Of a DNA stretch of 25,359 nucleotides, positions 1-7,923 are shown piece by piece. The stretch lies in assembly GCA_900754255.1 (NCBI GenBank), contig CAAECI010000102.1, forward strand, positions 1 to 25,359. Reading direction: 5' to 3'. Position 1 is the stretch's first letter; the number at the start of each line of letters is the position of its first letter. The position numbers and the translations under genes were made by a program. Under the pieces are notes generated by a model. It saw nothing but the letters and a program-made list of their open reading frames with translations. It had not been told where the DNA came from and did not search any database. Source of the DNA: an uncultured Succinivibrio sp. Lineage in GTDB: Bacteria; Pseudomonadota; Gammaproteobacteria; Enterobacterales; Succinivibrionaceae.

Positions 1-359
1 CGACGCTCTTTGCGAATGACCTCAGAATAGATCTTACCCGTGGTGCAATTATTCTTACGAGACATCTTCGAGTGAATAAATCTCTCGTAATGTCCTAAAT
101 CCAAATCTGTTTCTGCCCCGTCCTCAGTAACGAAAACCTCACCATGCTGAATAGGACTCATAGTACCTGGGTCAACGTTGATATATGGATCAAGTTTGAT
201 AATGGTAACCTTAAGACCTCTGGCCTCAAGCACTGCTGCTAAGGATGCCCCGGCAATACCTTTTCCTAAAGACGACACTACGCCTCCGGTAACGAATATA
301 AGCTTTCCGAACTTCTTCTTCGTTCCCTCGGCAGTCTTCTTATCAGTGGATACAGACAT
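1..359 (-). CDS. pyrG: CTP synthase, N-terminal part (gene runs off the window)
   Basis: CTP synthase makes CTP from UTP, ATP and glutamine, the last step of de novo pyrimidine nucleotide synthesis in the cytosol. Only the first 119 codons are present. After a short variable N-terminus (MSVSTDKKTAEGTKK) the protein reads KLIFVTGGVVSSLGKG, the synthetase-domain ATP-binding loop of the family. It continues with LKLDPYINVDPGTMSPIQHG-type sequence (here IIKLDPYINVDPGTMSP) and EVFVTEDGAETDLDLGHYERF, all classic PyrG signatures. The ATG at 359 is preceded by GGAG at a normal distance, and the N-terminal extension is a few residues longer than in E. coli. It lies 82 bp downstream of relA, as in the E. 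coli relA-mazEF-mazG-pyrG region but without the maz genes. A separate promoter is likely (see 391-399). The glutaminase domain is outside the window. Confidence 0.97.
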   Translation of the reverse strand, partial: MSVSTDKKTAEGTKKKFGKLIFVTGGVVSSLGKGIAGASLAAVLEARGLKVTIIKLDPYINVDPGTMSPIQHGEVFVTEDGAETDLDLGHYERFIHSKMSRKNNCTTGKIYSEVIRKER

Positions 360-390
360 GAACTTCTCCGAATCTTGTTTTTAAATGGTA

Positions 391-399
391 ATTATAACA
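391..399 (-). promoter_or_regulatory. Extended -10 promoter for pyrG
   Basis: Read on the minus strand this is TGTTATAAT, a perfect TATAAT with the TGn extension upstream. It lies about 32 bp before the pyrG ATG and would give a leader of roughly 25 nt that contains the GGAG ribosome site. No good -35 box is visible 16-18 bp upstream, which is tolerated by extended -10 promoters. Its position in the relA-pyrG gap suggests that pyrG can be transcribed independently of relA. Prediction only. Confidence 0.5.
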
Positions 400-441
400 T
401 AGAGGCAGAGAGCAATCCCCTCTACTCTTTGATTAGATCTG

Positions 442-2694
442 CTACAAGCGTTCTACGGATGTAACACCCGATAAAGCCGAGATTTTTGTGCGAATACGGT
501 CAAAAGACGATATATCATTAATAAGCATATCCACATCTATGACGGATATCATTTTTTCTTTCTCAATACGTGAACGAACACCTGTTATGTTCACCTTGTC
601 ATTTGTAATCAGCGTCGTAACATCTCGCAAGAGTCCTGAATAATCAATTCCAGTGATCCTCATAGTCAAGGAATAAGTCCCGCTTTGCACATTTCCCCAT
701 TGAGCTGAAATCACTCTGTCCGGTTCATTCATAGCCAATTTTTTCAGTTGCAGACAGTTGCGACGGTGGATGGAAACTCCGCGTCCTTTGGTAATAAAAC
801 CTACAATTTCGTCTCCAGGAACAGGCTGACAACAACGGGACACGTGCGTAAGCAGATTATCCATACCATCAACTGTTACGGAACCAGATTTTTGCCTACC
901 AGAAGCGGTATTCTTATTTTTACCGTCCAGCAATTTGGATATAACATCAGCATCGTCGTACTCGATACGACCTACGCCAATCTTTTCCCCGATGAAAGTA
1001 GCTACATTTGAGCAACTGAGATCTCCTGCGCCTATGGCTACATATACATCATCAGCTTTCTTAACGTTGAAGTGATCTATATGCTGGGCAAGCAAGCTAC
1101 TGATTTGATCTTTATTCAAGGAAAGATCCCGACGGGCACACTCTGCAGATAACTCCTCGACACCTTGCTCACGATTACGCCCATAGTCGACTTTACGAAA
1201 ATAAGCCTGTACCTTTGCTCTAGCTTTGGCTGTTTTCAAAAAACCATTATCAGGATTTAGCCAGTCACGGGATGGATTAGGATTTTTTTGCGTAATAATT
1301 TCAACGGTTTCATCGGTGCGCAGATGATAAGTAAAAGGCACAATTCGTCCGTTGACCTTGGCACCTATGCAACGATGACCGACCATAGTATGAACCTGAT
1401 AAGCGAAATCTAACGGTGTTGCTCCGTTTGGCAGATCCAAAACCTCTCCCGCAGGGGTAAAAACGTATACGCGATCTTCAAACACCTGATTGCGGAATTT
1501 CTCCATCAAGGTCCCAGACTCTACGAGATCGTCTCTCCAAGCCAACAGTTTGCGCAACCAATTGATCCGTTGCTCAACCCCAGAACTCTGTCCATTACCC
1601 TCTTTATATTTCCAATGAGCGGCAACACCGAGCTCCGCCGTATTATGCATATTACGGGTACGGATCTGGATCTCTACATTTTTGTTGCCATCTCCGTTCA
1701 CTACGGTATGAATCGACTGATAACCGTTAGCCTTGGGATTGGCTATATAGTCATCAAACTCACTTTGCAAGTGTTTCCATCTGGCATGAACTATGGCTAG
1801 CGCTCCGTAGCAATCTGAAATCTTATCCACTATAATGCGTACTGCACGTATATCGTAGAGCTCATCAAAATGCAGGTGTTTTCGTTGCATTTTTCGCCAA
1901 ATGCTATAAATATGTTTGGGGCGCCCGTAAACCTCACAGTTCATTCCCTGCTTTTGCAAGAGACCACGTAACTCTTCCACAAAATGATCGATATAGGCCT
2001 CTCGCTCGACTCGTCTCTCACCTAAATCACGGGCTATTTCCTTATATTCCTCAGGATGCAGAAAACGAAAAGCTAAATCCTCAAGTTCCCATTTGAGCTG
2101 GCCTATTCCCAAACGATTGGCCAAAGGTGCGTAAATATTCGCTACCTCTCTTGCTATAGATTTTTTTGTAACCTCATCTGCATCCCGAGCAGCACGGATC
2201 ACAGCAATTCTTTCACCCAGTTTTATAACGACAGCACGCACATCCTCGATCATGGCTAACATCATACGGCGAACTCTATCGACTTTAATCTCGTCGTTTT
2301 CGTCATTATTAATAGTATGCAGAAAACGAATCGCTTCCATGTCGCGCACATTAATCAAGAGCTTATGAGCTTCCGTTCCAAAATGCTCCGCTACCTCAGC
2401 CCCCGAAATATACCCGTTCTCAAAAGCGGGATAAATAATACTGACTTTTAATGAAAGCAGATCCATGTTCAAAACCATGATGGCTGAAACGATTTCTGCA
2501 GAAAGACGTATGAATCTTTGTGTATCGCCCTCTACATCTGCTCCCTTTAGTTTCTTCTCTTTTTCCTTTAGTTTTTCAATCACAAAGTCATAGGTTTTAT
2601 GCAGTTCTTCTTTTTCAAAAACATTAAGTTTCAAACCTTCAAGCCAATTATGGAAATTGAAGGAAGCTTCATGAGTGGTTCTGATGGCAACCAT
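442..2694 (-). CDS. relA: GTP pyrophosphokinase RelA, (p)ppGpp synthetase I
   Basis: RelA transfers pyrophosphate from ATP to GTP/GDP on stalled ribosomes carrying uncharged tRNA, giving (p)ppGpp and the stringent response. The 750-residue protein has the full long-RSH order: an N-terminal pseudo-hydrolase region (about 30-200), the synthetase domain (about 250-370, with YGRPKHIYSIWRKMQ at 256-270 and GYQSIHT), a TGS domain (about 405-467, DRVYVFTPAGEVLDLPNGAT), a helical and zinc-finger region (HVSRCCQPVPGDEI and HRRNC, about 636-672) and a C-terminal ACT domain. EFDD at 312-315 is the acidic EXDD motif of synthetase-only RelA, and the HDxxED hydrolase motif is absent (MLAMIEDVRAVVIKLGERIA instead). 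It is therefore RelA and not SpoT. It follows rlmD after a 478-bp gap with its own likely promoter and leader, and lies upstream of pyrG. The ATG follows AAGGTAAAACA. Confidence 0.96.
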   Translation of the reverse strand: MVAIRTTHEASFNFHNWLEGLKLNVFEKEELHKTYDFVIEKLKEKEKKLKGADVEGDTQRFIRLSAEIVSAIMVLNMDLLSLKVSIIYPAFENGYISGAEVAEHFGTEAHKLLINVRDMEAIRFLHTINNDENDEIKVDRVRRMMLAMIEDVRAVVIKLGERIAVIRAARDADEVTKKSIAREVANIYAPLANRLGIGQLKWELEDLAFRFLHPEEYKEIARDLGERRVEREAYIDHFVEELRGLLQKQGMNCEVYGRPKHIYSIWRKMQRKHLHFDELYDIRAVRIIVDKISDCYGALAIVHARWKHLQSEFDDYIANPKANGYQSIHTVVNGDGNKNVEIQIRTRNMHNTAELGVAAHWKYKEGNGQSSGVEQRINWLRKLLAWRDDLVESGTLMEKFRNQVFEDRVYVFTPAGEVLDLPNGATPLDFAYQVHTMVGHRCIGAKVNGRIVPFTYHLRTDETVEIITQKNPNPSRDWLNPDNGFLKTAKARAKVQAYFRKVDYGRNREQGVEELSAECARRDLSLNKDQISSLLAQHIDHFNVKKADDVYVAIGAGDLSCSNVATFIGEKIGVGRIEYDDADVISKLLDGKNKNTASGRQKSGSVTVDGMDNLLTHVSRCCQPVPGDEIVGFITKGRGVSIHRRNCLQLKKLAMNEPDRVISAQWGNVQSGTYSLTMRITGIDYSGLLRDVTTLITNDKVNITGVRSRIEKEKMISVIDVDMLINDISSFDRIRTKISALSGVTSVERL

Positions 2695-2857
2695 TTGTTT
2701 TACCTTGCATCTAATTAAAAGAGTGCATAAATATATCTTGCTTTTAGGATCATGCTCTAAAGGTTACAACGGTTTGGTTTCATGCTCTGACAAAGCAACA
2801 CTTTTTTTCAACTTCTGAATTTATTCTGAAAACGCAAAAGCCCCATACTTTTGACAT

Positions 2858-2891
2858 CATAACCTTAGTTGCCTTCTTTTCTATGGTTATG
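2858..2891 (-). repeat. Inverted repeat in the relA leader
   Basis: On the minus strand, CATAACCATAG and CTAAGGTTATG pair over 11 positions with one mismatch around a 12-nt loop. It would form at the 5' end of a relA transcript started from the promoter at 2906-2934. The 3' arm CTAAGGTTA can also pair with TAACCTTTAG further down the same leader (minus-strand reading of 2757-2766) with one bulged base, so two mutually exclusive foldings are possible. There is no U-tract behind the hairpin, so it is not a simple terminator. Confidence 0.5.
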
Positions 2892-2905
2892 TTGGTTAAT
2901 AAAAA

Positions 2906-2934
2906 TTTATAGTAAAGCTTCTAATGGAAGTCTA
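2906..2934 (-). promoter_or_regulatory. Probable sigma-70 promoter for relA
   Basis: Reading the minus strand, TAGACT (2934-2929) and TATAAA (2911-2906) are separated by exactly 17 bp. They match the -35 and -10 consensus at 4/6 and 5/6 positions. Transcription would start near 2899 and produce a leader of about 205 nt before the relA ATG. Prediction from sequence only. Confidence 0.45.
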
Positions 2935-2980
2935 TAACCTCGGCCACTTTGAATCATTACTAAATAAAATTTTAAGAAGT

Positions 2981-3006
2981 CAAAAACAAAACTGCTTATT
3001 AGCAGT
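2981..3006 (-). terminator. Weak intrinsic terminator after rlmD
   Basis: On the minus strand, ACTGCT-AATA-AGCAGT forms a 6-bp stem with a tetraloop and is followed by TTTGTTTTTG. It lies about 170 bp past the rlmD stop and just before the proposed relA promoter. This is where one would expect the lepA-to-rlmD transcript to end. The stem is short, so efficiency is uncertain. Confidence 0.45.
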
Positions 3007-3172
3007 ACAGTACTTTTGATATGTAATTTTGTTAAGTTCTGTCTTATATTTCACACAAACCGACCGCAGTGTAGTGTTTTTTCCTAAGGACAAAACTTAA
3101 TAGCATTCTGCGTTGTTTTACTTGATTTTCATTAACCGAAAGAAATAAGTATATCCGTAGATTAGCACATGC

Positions 3173-4534
3173 TTAATTCTTATACCTTGATAGAACTATC
3201 ACTGTTTCGACGTGACTTGTGAGCGGGAACATATCGACAACCCCCCAGCGCTCAACCTTATAGCCAGCCTGTATAAAGGTCTCGATATCACGTACGGTTG
3301 CCAAAGGATTACAAGAGATCAAAACCACCTTAAGAACTTTTTGTTTGGCAATATAAGCACTGGCACGTTTAGCCCCCGAGCGTCCTGGATCCATAACCGC
3401 CGCATCATAGCCTTCTTTAGCAAAACTCATCATTTCAAATGGAGCTTCCAGATCTGCCTGTACAAATTTAGCCTCACCAAGATCGTTATCGGAAGCATTG
3501 GCAGTGGCCAGATCTGTCATGGCTTTTACAATATCAACACCGAAACTTGATGCACCAGCTTTTGCTATGGGTAAAGTAAAATTGCCTAAGCCACAAAATA
3601 AATCTATGACTTTCATCTCTGGTTTTACAGCAAGAGCTTCTATAACACGTGCGATCATGCGCTCATTCATCTCTTTATTAACCTGCACGAATGAATTCGG
3701 AGTGCAAGTTAATTTCAAACCTGCTGAAACTATATAAAGGCGTTTAGGATCACCAGCCACCGTTCGTTCGCGTATCTTTTCGCTACGATCCGTTCCTAGT
3801 TTTTCTACATATGGTTCCTGTACGGATATCACAGCGGAAATCTTCTCTGCTAATACTTGTAGCTTTACCTCATCCTCATTGGGCAGGTTACAAGTTAGGC
3901 GCAAAGAAATTCCCAAATCACCGTCGCTGTCTAAGATCTCCGCATGACCTACCTTACTACGACATCTTAAGGCATCTAAGCAATCATGCAAATCTCTTAA
4001 ACACCCATTTATACGATCGCTTAAAACTTCACAATGCTTAATAGGACAAAGGTGTTTTGAACGTTCTGAACGAAACCCCATGGAGAGACGACCATGATCG
4101 ACGCGCACAGCCATGCGACATGCACGGCGATAAGCTTTTATAGACGATTGTTCTTTAAAAGAGCACTCTCCCAACTCTATTTTGGCCTGACGTTTAAATA
4201 GACGTCTTATACCATCCGCCTTGGCCTCAAGGGCGAGTTTGGGATCTATATGTCCTAAAGGGCATCCTCCGCAATCTTTTTCATGAACACATTGGGAGCA
4301 TATGCGTTGATCGGATTTGACTAAAAGCTTGATGATGGCTCCTTCACCAGTGGCACCTTTTTTGGACAAAGGTTGTATCCTAGCTTTTTCCCCTGGAAGC
4401 AAACCTTTTACAAACCACACAACATCAGCATAACGTCCAACGCCTCTCCCTTTTAGATCAAGAGATGTACACTCCAGTTCGAAAGCCTTGCGATCAAATG
4501 ATTTGACACGATTTTGAGTATAAAAAGCTACCAT
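3173..4534 (-). CDS. rlmD: 23S rRNA (uracil-1939-C5)-methyltransferase RlmD
   Basis: RlmD (RumA) uses S-adenosylmethionine to methylate C5 of U1939 in 23S rRNA. The 453-residue protein begins with a TRAM-like RNA-binding region (about 15-75). Iron-sulfur cysteines follow in the C-x5-C-x2-C arrangement (C82, C88, C91, with an extra C79), with a likely fourth ligand at C168 (HCEVL). The SAM-binding motif is VIDLFCGLGNFTLPIAKAG, VMDPGRSGAKRA corresponds to the DPxRxG motif, and ISCNPLATVRDIETF carries the catalytic cysteine (C408). The ATG is preceded by AAAGGA at 8 nt. It follows recO by 29 bp in the same direction, so it appears to be the last gene of the lepA-lepB-rnc-era-recO unit. In E. coli pdxJ follows recO, and rlmD sits next to relA elsewhere. 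Confidence 0.94.
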   Translation of the reverse strand: MVAFYTQNRVKSFDRKAFELECTSLDLKGRGVGRYADVVWFVKGLLPGEKARIQPLSKKGATGEGAIIKLLVKSDQRICSQCVHEKDCGGCPLGHIDPKLALEAKADGIRRLFKRQAKIELGECSFKEQSSIKAYRRACRMAVRVDHGRLSMGFRSERSKHLCPIKHCEVLSDRINGCLRDLHDCLDALRCRSKVGHAEILDSDGDLGISLRLTCNLPNEDEVKLQVLAEKISAVISVQEPYVEKLGTDRSEKIRERTVAGDPKRLYIVSAGLKLTCTPNSFVQVNKEMNERMIARVIEALAVKPEMKVIDLFCGLGNFTLPIAKAGASSFGVDIVKAMTDLATANASDNDLGEAKFVQADLEAPFEMMSFAKEGYDAAVMDPGRSGAKRASAYIAKQKVLKVVLISCNPLATVRDIETFIQAGYKVERWGVVDMFPLTSHVETVIVLSRYKN

Positions 4535-4563
4535 GGAGTATATCCTTTATTGTTTGCTACGTT

Positions 4564-5283
4564 TTAAGCCGTAAGCTTAAGAAAGTTTAAATAAAGCTCT
4601 CGGCTTTTTAGCTGTTTGCCTTTCAAGAGAACGGCTATAGCACGGGCAGTGACATTTTTTAATGCCCGCATTGCCTCGGGAGATAATGATCCTCCGGCTG
4701 CCAATTCGTTTAAATCCTTGCCCCTTATCAGTCGTTTTCCCGCATATTCAGTCAAAACAAAACCGCTGTCCGGCATATAAGAATACAAGGCATCGGACGG
4801 CCAACTTCCTTGCGGGGAAATAAAATCAGGTGCATATCCGAGATCCTCTAAAAGTTGTAGCTCAAAGCTACGCAAGGCCTCCTCAGTTTTTCTTAAGGAT
4901 TTTTGCTGTCTTAACACCTTAAGCGCATTGATATAGGAACTAAAAAGCGCCGGATTACCATCCGTATCTCGGTATAAATAATAAAGAAGTTCATTTAAGT
5001 ATTCACCGCAAAATACGGCTGGTGTCGGAATGGGGGCAAGACGATCTACATTTTGAACTTCCTTCAGGATCATAAGTTCGGATCGCTTACTTTGTATAAG
5101 TGTAAATGTCAGGGGCTCAAAGGTACGTAATCTGGCCTTTACAGACGTCTCATTTTTCTTAGTCATTCGACATACTGCACTGACACGTCCTCTACCAACC
5201 GTAAAAAGCTCAAGCAATAGAGCATGCTCCTTGTACGGTCTGTGATGGATAAGATACCCCGCTTCAGAGAGCTCAAAGCTCAT
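4564..5283 (-). CDS. recO: DNA repair protein RecO
   Basis: RecO works with RecR (and RecF) to load RecA on SSB-coated single-stranded DNA and anneals complementary strands in recombinational gap repair. The 239-residue protein has the N-terminal OB-fold start typical of the family (YLIHHRPYKEHALLLELFTVGRGRVSAVCRM) followed by the helical C-terminal region (EEALRSFELQLLEDLGYAPDF). I place the start at the ATG at 5283, which shares one base with the era stop (TGATG). A GGAG lies 7 nt upstream inside the end of era, so translation is probably coupled. An in-frame TTG one codon earlier is less likely. Like many RecO proteins it lacks an obvious zinc-ligand cysteine set. Confidence 0.93.
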   Translation of the reverse strand: MSFELSEAGYLIHHRPYKEHALLLELFTVGRGRVSAVCRMTKKNETSVKARLRTFEPLTFTLIQSKRSELMILKEVQNVDRLAPIPTPAVFCGEYLNELLYYLYRDTDGNPALFSSYINALKVLRQQKSLRKTEEALRSFELQLLEDLGYAPDFISPQGSWPSDALYSYMPDSGFVLTEYAGKRLIRGKDLNELAAGGSLSPEAMRALKNVTARAIAVLLKGKQLKSRELYLNFLKLTA

Positions 5284-6191
5284 CAACGCACTCCGAAATC
5301 ATCGTAACCGAGACTCTTCAAAGCTCTCTTATCATCTGCCCATCCGGCTTTTACCTTAACAAACAGTTTTAAGAACACTTTGGAGTCAAAAAGTCTTTCC
5401 ATATCTATGCGTGCTTCAGACCCAATTTTTTTTACACGTTGACCGCCAGCTCCAATCACCATTTTTTTCTGACCGTCACGCTCTACCAAAATTGCTGCCG
5501 AAATTCTAAGTAATTCTCCATCTTCGCGAAATTCTTCAATTTCGACTGTGGCGCTGTAGGGTAACTCGTCCCCCATCTGACGCATAAGCTTCTCACGAAC
5601 GATCTCTGCTGCCAAGAAGCGTTGCGAACGATCCGTAACGCTGTCATCGTCAAAAAGATGCTCTCCCTCCGGTAGATAATCCTTTATTATTTTTTTAACC
5701 TCTGGCAAATTCACACCCTTGAGAGCAGATACTGGTATCACGGCCTCGAAATTAAGCTTTTCTGAAATTTTTTCAATTACAGGCAGAAGCTTCTTCTTAT
5801 CGCCAACCTGATCCAACTTGTTAAGTATAAGAACTGTCGGACATCCGGCTTTATTAGCCTGACGAACACGAGCAAAAGCCATTTCGTCATCATCGTTCCA
5901 AACAAAAGGATCGACTACAAAAAGCACCAAATCGACGTCTCCTAAAGCACTTTCGGCAGCTCTGTTCATCAGGTGATTTATGGCACGCGCCTCCTGACGA
6001 TGCAATCCTGGAGTATCTACATAGGCGGCCTGATATTCACCGTCGGTATCTATACCCAAAATACGATTGCGCGTGGTCTGAGGTTTTCTCGAGGTAATAC
6101 TGATCTTCTGACCAATAAGATGGTTCATAAGCGTAGATTTGCCAACATTCGGTCTGCCTATGATAGCCACAAAGCCAAAATGCGATGCCAT
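5283..6191 (-). CDS. era: GTPase Era, 16S rRNA-binding ribosome maturation factor
   Basis: Era is an essential GTPase that binds the 3' end of 16S rRNA and checks 30S subunit assembly. The 302-residue protein shows the G1 loop GRPNVGKST (12-20), G3 DTPG (59-62), G4 NKLD (124-127) and a SALK-type G5 (PVSALKG). A C-terminal KH domain follows with the VIGAGGQRVKKIG loop. The start ATG follows a very strong ribosome site (GGAGGGAG). It lies 17 bp downstream of rnc and overlaps recO by one base, the conserved rnc-era-recO cassette of gammaproteobacteria. Confidence 0.97.
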   Translation of the reverse strand: MASHFGFVAIIGRPNVGKSTLMNHLIGQKISITSRKPQTTRNRILGIDTDGEYQAAYVDTPGLHRQEARAINHLMNRAAESALGDVDLVLFVVDPFVWNDDDEMAFARVRQANKAGCPTVLILNKLDQVGDKKKLLPVIEKISEKLNFEAVIPVSALKGVNLPEVKKIIKDYLPEGEHLFDDDSVTDRSQRFLAAEIVREKLMRQMGDELPYSATVEIEEFREDGELLRISAAILVERDGQKKMVIGAGGQRVKKIGSEARIDMERLFDSKVFLKLFVKVKAGWADDKRALKSLGYDDFGVR

Positions 6192-6208
6192 AACTCCCTC
6201 CTCGAGGA

Positions 6209-6928
6209 CTATTTGCGTTTATTGGGTTTAAGCGGATGCTGTTTGATGTATTCAAGAGCTTTTCCTGCAGCCTCTTGCTCTGCGCGTCGTCTTGAAGATC
6301 CTTCTCCGCTAAATAAAGGCAACCCCTCAATTTCAGCTTCTACCTCAAAAATCTGTGCATTATCGCTACCTCTTATATCACTGATACGATAAGACGGAAG
6401 AGGATGATGAAAGCTCTGCAGTATTTCTTGCAATGACGATTTGTGATCCTTTTGTCCCTGATCTGGGCGAATATTAGTCAGACGATCCTTGAACCAAGAC
6501 AGTACCACCTGACGTACACGCGAATAATCCTCATGGGTATCAAGAAACATGGCTCCGATAATGGATTCGACTGCATCGGCAATCAAAGACTGACGACGAG
6601 CCCCTCCGGTCTTCAATTCCCCCAAACCGAGACGAAGACATTGACCTATACCATATTCGCGAGCAATTTCTGCCAACATTGTTTCCCGTACCAAAGTCGA
6701 ACGCATGCGGGTCAAATCACCTTCGGGACAATTTGGAAATAGATCATAAAGTTTCTTCGCAATTATCATTCCCAATATGGCATCGCCCAAATATTCAAGA
6801 CGCTCATTGTGCTTAGGTCCAAAGCTACGATGTGTCAAGGCCTGTTCTAACAAAGCAATGTTTTGGAAAGCATACCCCAAGCGCAACTCAAGATTTTGCA
6901 GAGCAAACAGATTAACTTGCTCTTCCAT
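6209..6928 (-). CDS. rnc: Ribonuclease III
   Basis: RNase III cleaves double-stranded RNA, processing the 30S rRNA precursor and many mRNAs. The protein (239 residues from the chosen start) has the catalytic signature HNERLEYLGDAILG, a second metal-binding acidic segment (SLIADAVESIIGAMFLD) and a C-terminal double-stranded RNA-binding domain (DHKSSLQEILQ ... GSSRRRAEQEAAGKALEYI). I start it at the ATG at 6928 (MEEQVNLF). That ATG overlaps the lepB stop by one base (TAATG) and has GGAGG 9 nt upstream. A longer in-frame start at 6976 would run into lepB and is unlikely. It belongs to the lepA-lepB-rnc-era-recO operon. Confidence 0.96.
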   Translation of the reverse strand: MEEQVNLFALQNLELRLGYAFQNIALLEQALTHRSFGPKHNERLEYLGDAILGMIIAKKLYDLFPNCPEGDLTRMRSTLVRETMLAEIAREYGIGQCLRLGLGELKTGGARRQSLIADAVESIIGAMFLDTHEDYSRVRQVVLSWFKDRLTNIRPDQGQKDHKSSLQEILQSFHHPLPSYRISDIRGSDNAQIFEVEAEIEGLPLFSGEGSSRRRAEQEAAGKALEYIKQHPLKPNKRK

Positions 6929-7842
6929 TAATTTAAACCTCCGATGCGATTGAAATTCACGGATGAGGGGATCCATGCCGGCAACCAGTCGGTAGTATTT
7001 CGTTCAAAATCGAAAGATATCCATACAGCAACTGTCTTCCCTATAAGATTTTCGTACGGAACAAAGCCCCAATAACGTGAATCGGCACTGTTATCACGAT
7101 TATCGCCCATAACGAAATAGCAATCCTCCGGAACCTTCCATGCTGCTACTGGGGCCCCCTTTTGTCTGAAGAAGTTGCTCTCAAAGGACGGAGCATGGGG
7201 ATTAATCATGATCCTATGAATTACATCGCCCAAGTTTTCTTTGTAAACATCAAAAACTTCCTTTGCGAAAGATGAAGATTCATCCGTATATACACCGCTT
7301 TCATTTCTTAAAATTTTCTGAGGTAAGGTTCCCTCAGGAGAGCCTGCCGGTATCAAATACAACTCTTTATTTTGATAAATAACGATGTCTCCTGGCATAC
7401 CAACTACACGTTTGATGTAATCAACGGATGTATCTTCAGGATACTTGAATACCGCCACATCACCACGTTGCGGCGCTCCGGTACGCCACAATACCGAATT
7501 CGTAAAAGGATTGCGTATACCATAGCTCCACTTAGTAACAGCAATAAAATCTCCTGATTGCAAAGTAGGAAGCATTGATCCGGATGGAATTCTGAATGGT
7601 TCTATCACAAATGCCCTGAACACAAATACAAAAAGCACAACAAAAAATAAAGAAGCGCATTGCCCCACAAATCCAGACGGCTCCATCAAACGCCGAGCCT
7701 CTTTCTTAGATAATGACGGATTTGCTTCTTTGGCAGCCGCAACTTTTTTTATGCGCATCGGACGTTTTTTTAAAAAGTCATAAATCCAACAAATACCGGT
7801 AACCAGCGATAAGACCGCCAATAATACGGAAAAAGTATTCAT
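6928..7842 (-). CDS. lepB: Signal peptidase I
   Basis: LepB removes signal peptides from exported proteins on the periplasmic side of the inner membrane. The 304-residue protein has two N-terminal membrane segments (about 4-22 and 60-80) joined by a basic cytoplasmic loop (KKRPMRIKKVAAAKEA). Box B IPSGSMLPTL follows with the catalytic serine S89, then DYIKRVVGMPGD with the catalytic lysine K144, and MGDNRDNSADSRYWGFVP (box E). These residues line up with E. coli S90 and K145. It follows lepA by 81 bp, and its ribosome-binding site is weak. A small hairpin with a T-run lies in that gap (7850-7867). Confidence 0.96.
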   Translation of the reverse strand: MNTFSVLLAVLSLVTGICWIYDFLKKRPMRIKKVAAAKEANPSLSKKEARRLMEPSGFVGQCASLFFVVLFVFVFRAFVIEPFRIPSGSMLPTLQSGDFIAVTKWSYGIRNPFTNSVLWRTGAPQRGDVAVFKYPEDTSVDYIKRVVGMPGDIVIYQNKELYLIPAGSPEGTLPQKILRNESGVYTDESSSFAKEVFDVYKENLGDVIHRIMINPHAPSFESNFFRQKGAPVAAWKVPEDCYFVMGDNRDNSADSRYWGFVPYENLIGKTVAVWISFDFERNTTDWLPAWIPSSVNFNRIGGLN

Positions 7843-7849
7843 GTGTTAA

Positions 7850-7867
7850 AAAGTCACGCCCTGCGTG
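7850..7867 (-). terminator. Small hairpin plus T-run between lepA and lepB
   Basis: On the minus strand, CACGC-AGG-GCGTG forms a 5-bp GC-rich stem, followed by A and CTTTTT. It lies a few bases before the lepB ATG, so it could cause partial termination or slow lepB initiation inside the operon. The stem is short and the terminator reading is weak. Confidence 0.3.
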
Positions 7868-7923
7868 CCTCCAAAAAATAAAACTAAGTCAACTTACCTA
7901 TAAAGCCGTCCTTTTATGCCAGC

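Larger units (their letters stand above)
2695..3172. other. 478-bp AT-rich region between rlmD and relA: terminator, promoter and long relA leader, no gene seen
   Basis: I find no credible coding frame here in either direction. In the direction of transcription (minus) the region contains a hairpin followed by a T-rich run (2981-3006), a sigma-70-like promoter (2906-2934), an imperfect inverted repeat near the predicted 5' end of the transcript (2858-2891), and then about 150 bp of leader with a 9-bp direct repeat (TCATGCTCT on the + strand at 2750-2758 and 2780-2788). The predicted relA leader is about 205 nt, long for a bacterial housekeeping gene. Whether it is regulatory is inference. Confidence 0.55.

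Noticed and set aside
442..2694. SpoT or bifunctional Rel instead of RelA
   Set aside because: The HD hydrolase motif is absent and the synthetase carries EFDD, the pattern of synthetase-only RelA; pyrG and rlmD neighbours also fit relA.
2695..3172. A small gene or toxin-antitoxin pair in the rlmD-relA gap
   Set aside because: No frame of useful length with a ribosome site on either strand; the content is better explained as terminator, promoter and leader.
6929..6976. A longer RNase III with an upstream start
   Set aside because: It would overlap lepB by 49 bp; the ATG at 6928 has GGAGG and a TAATG junction with lepB.
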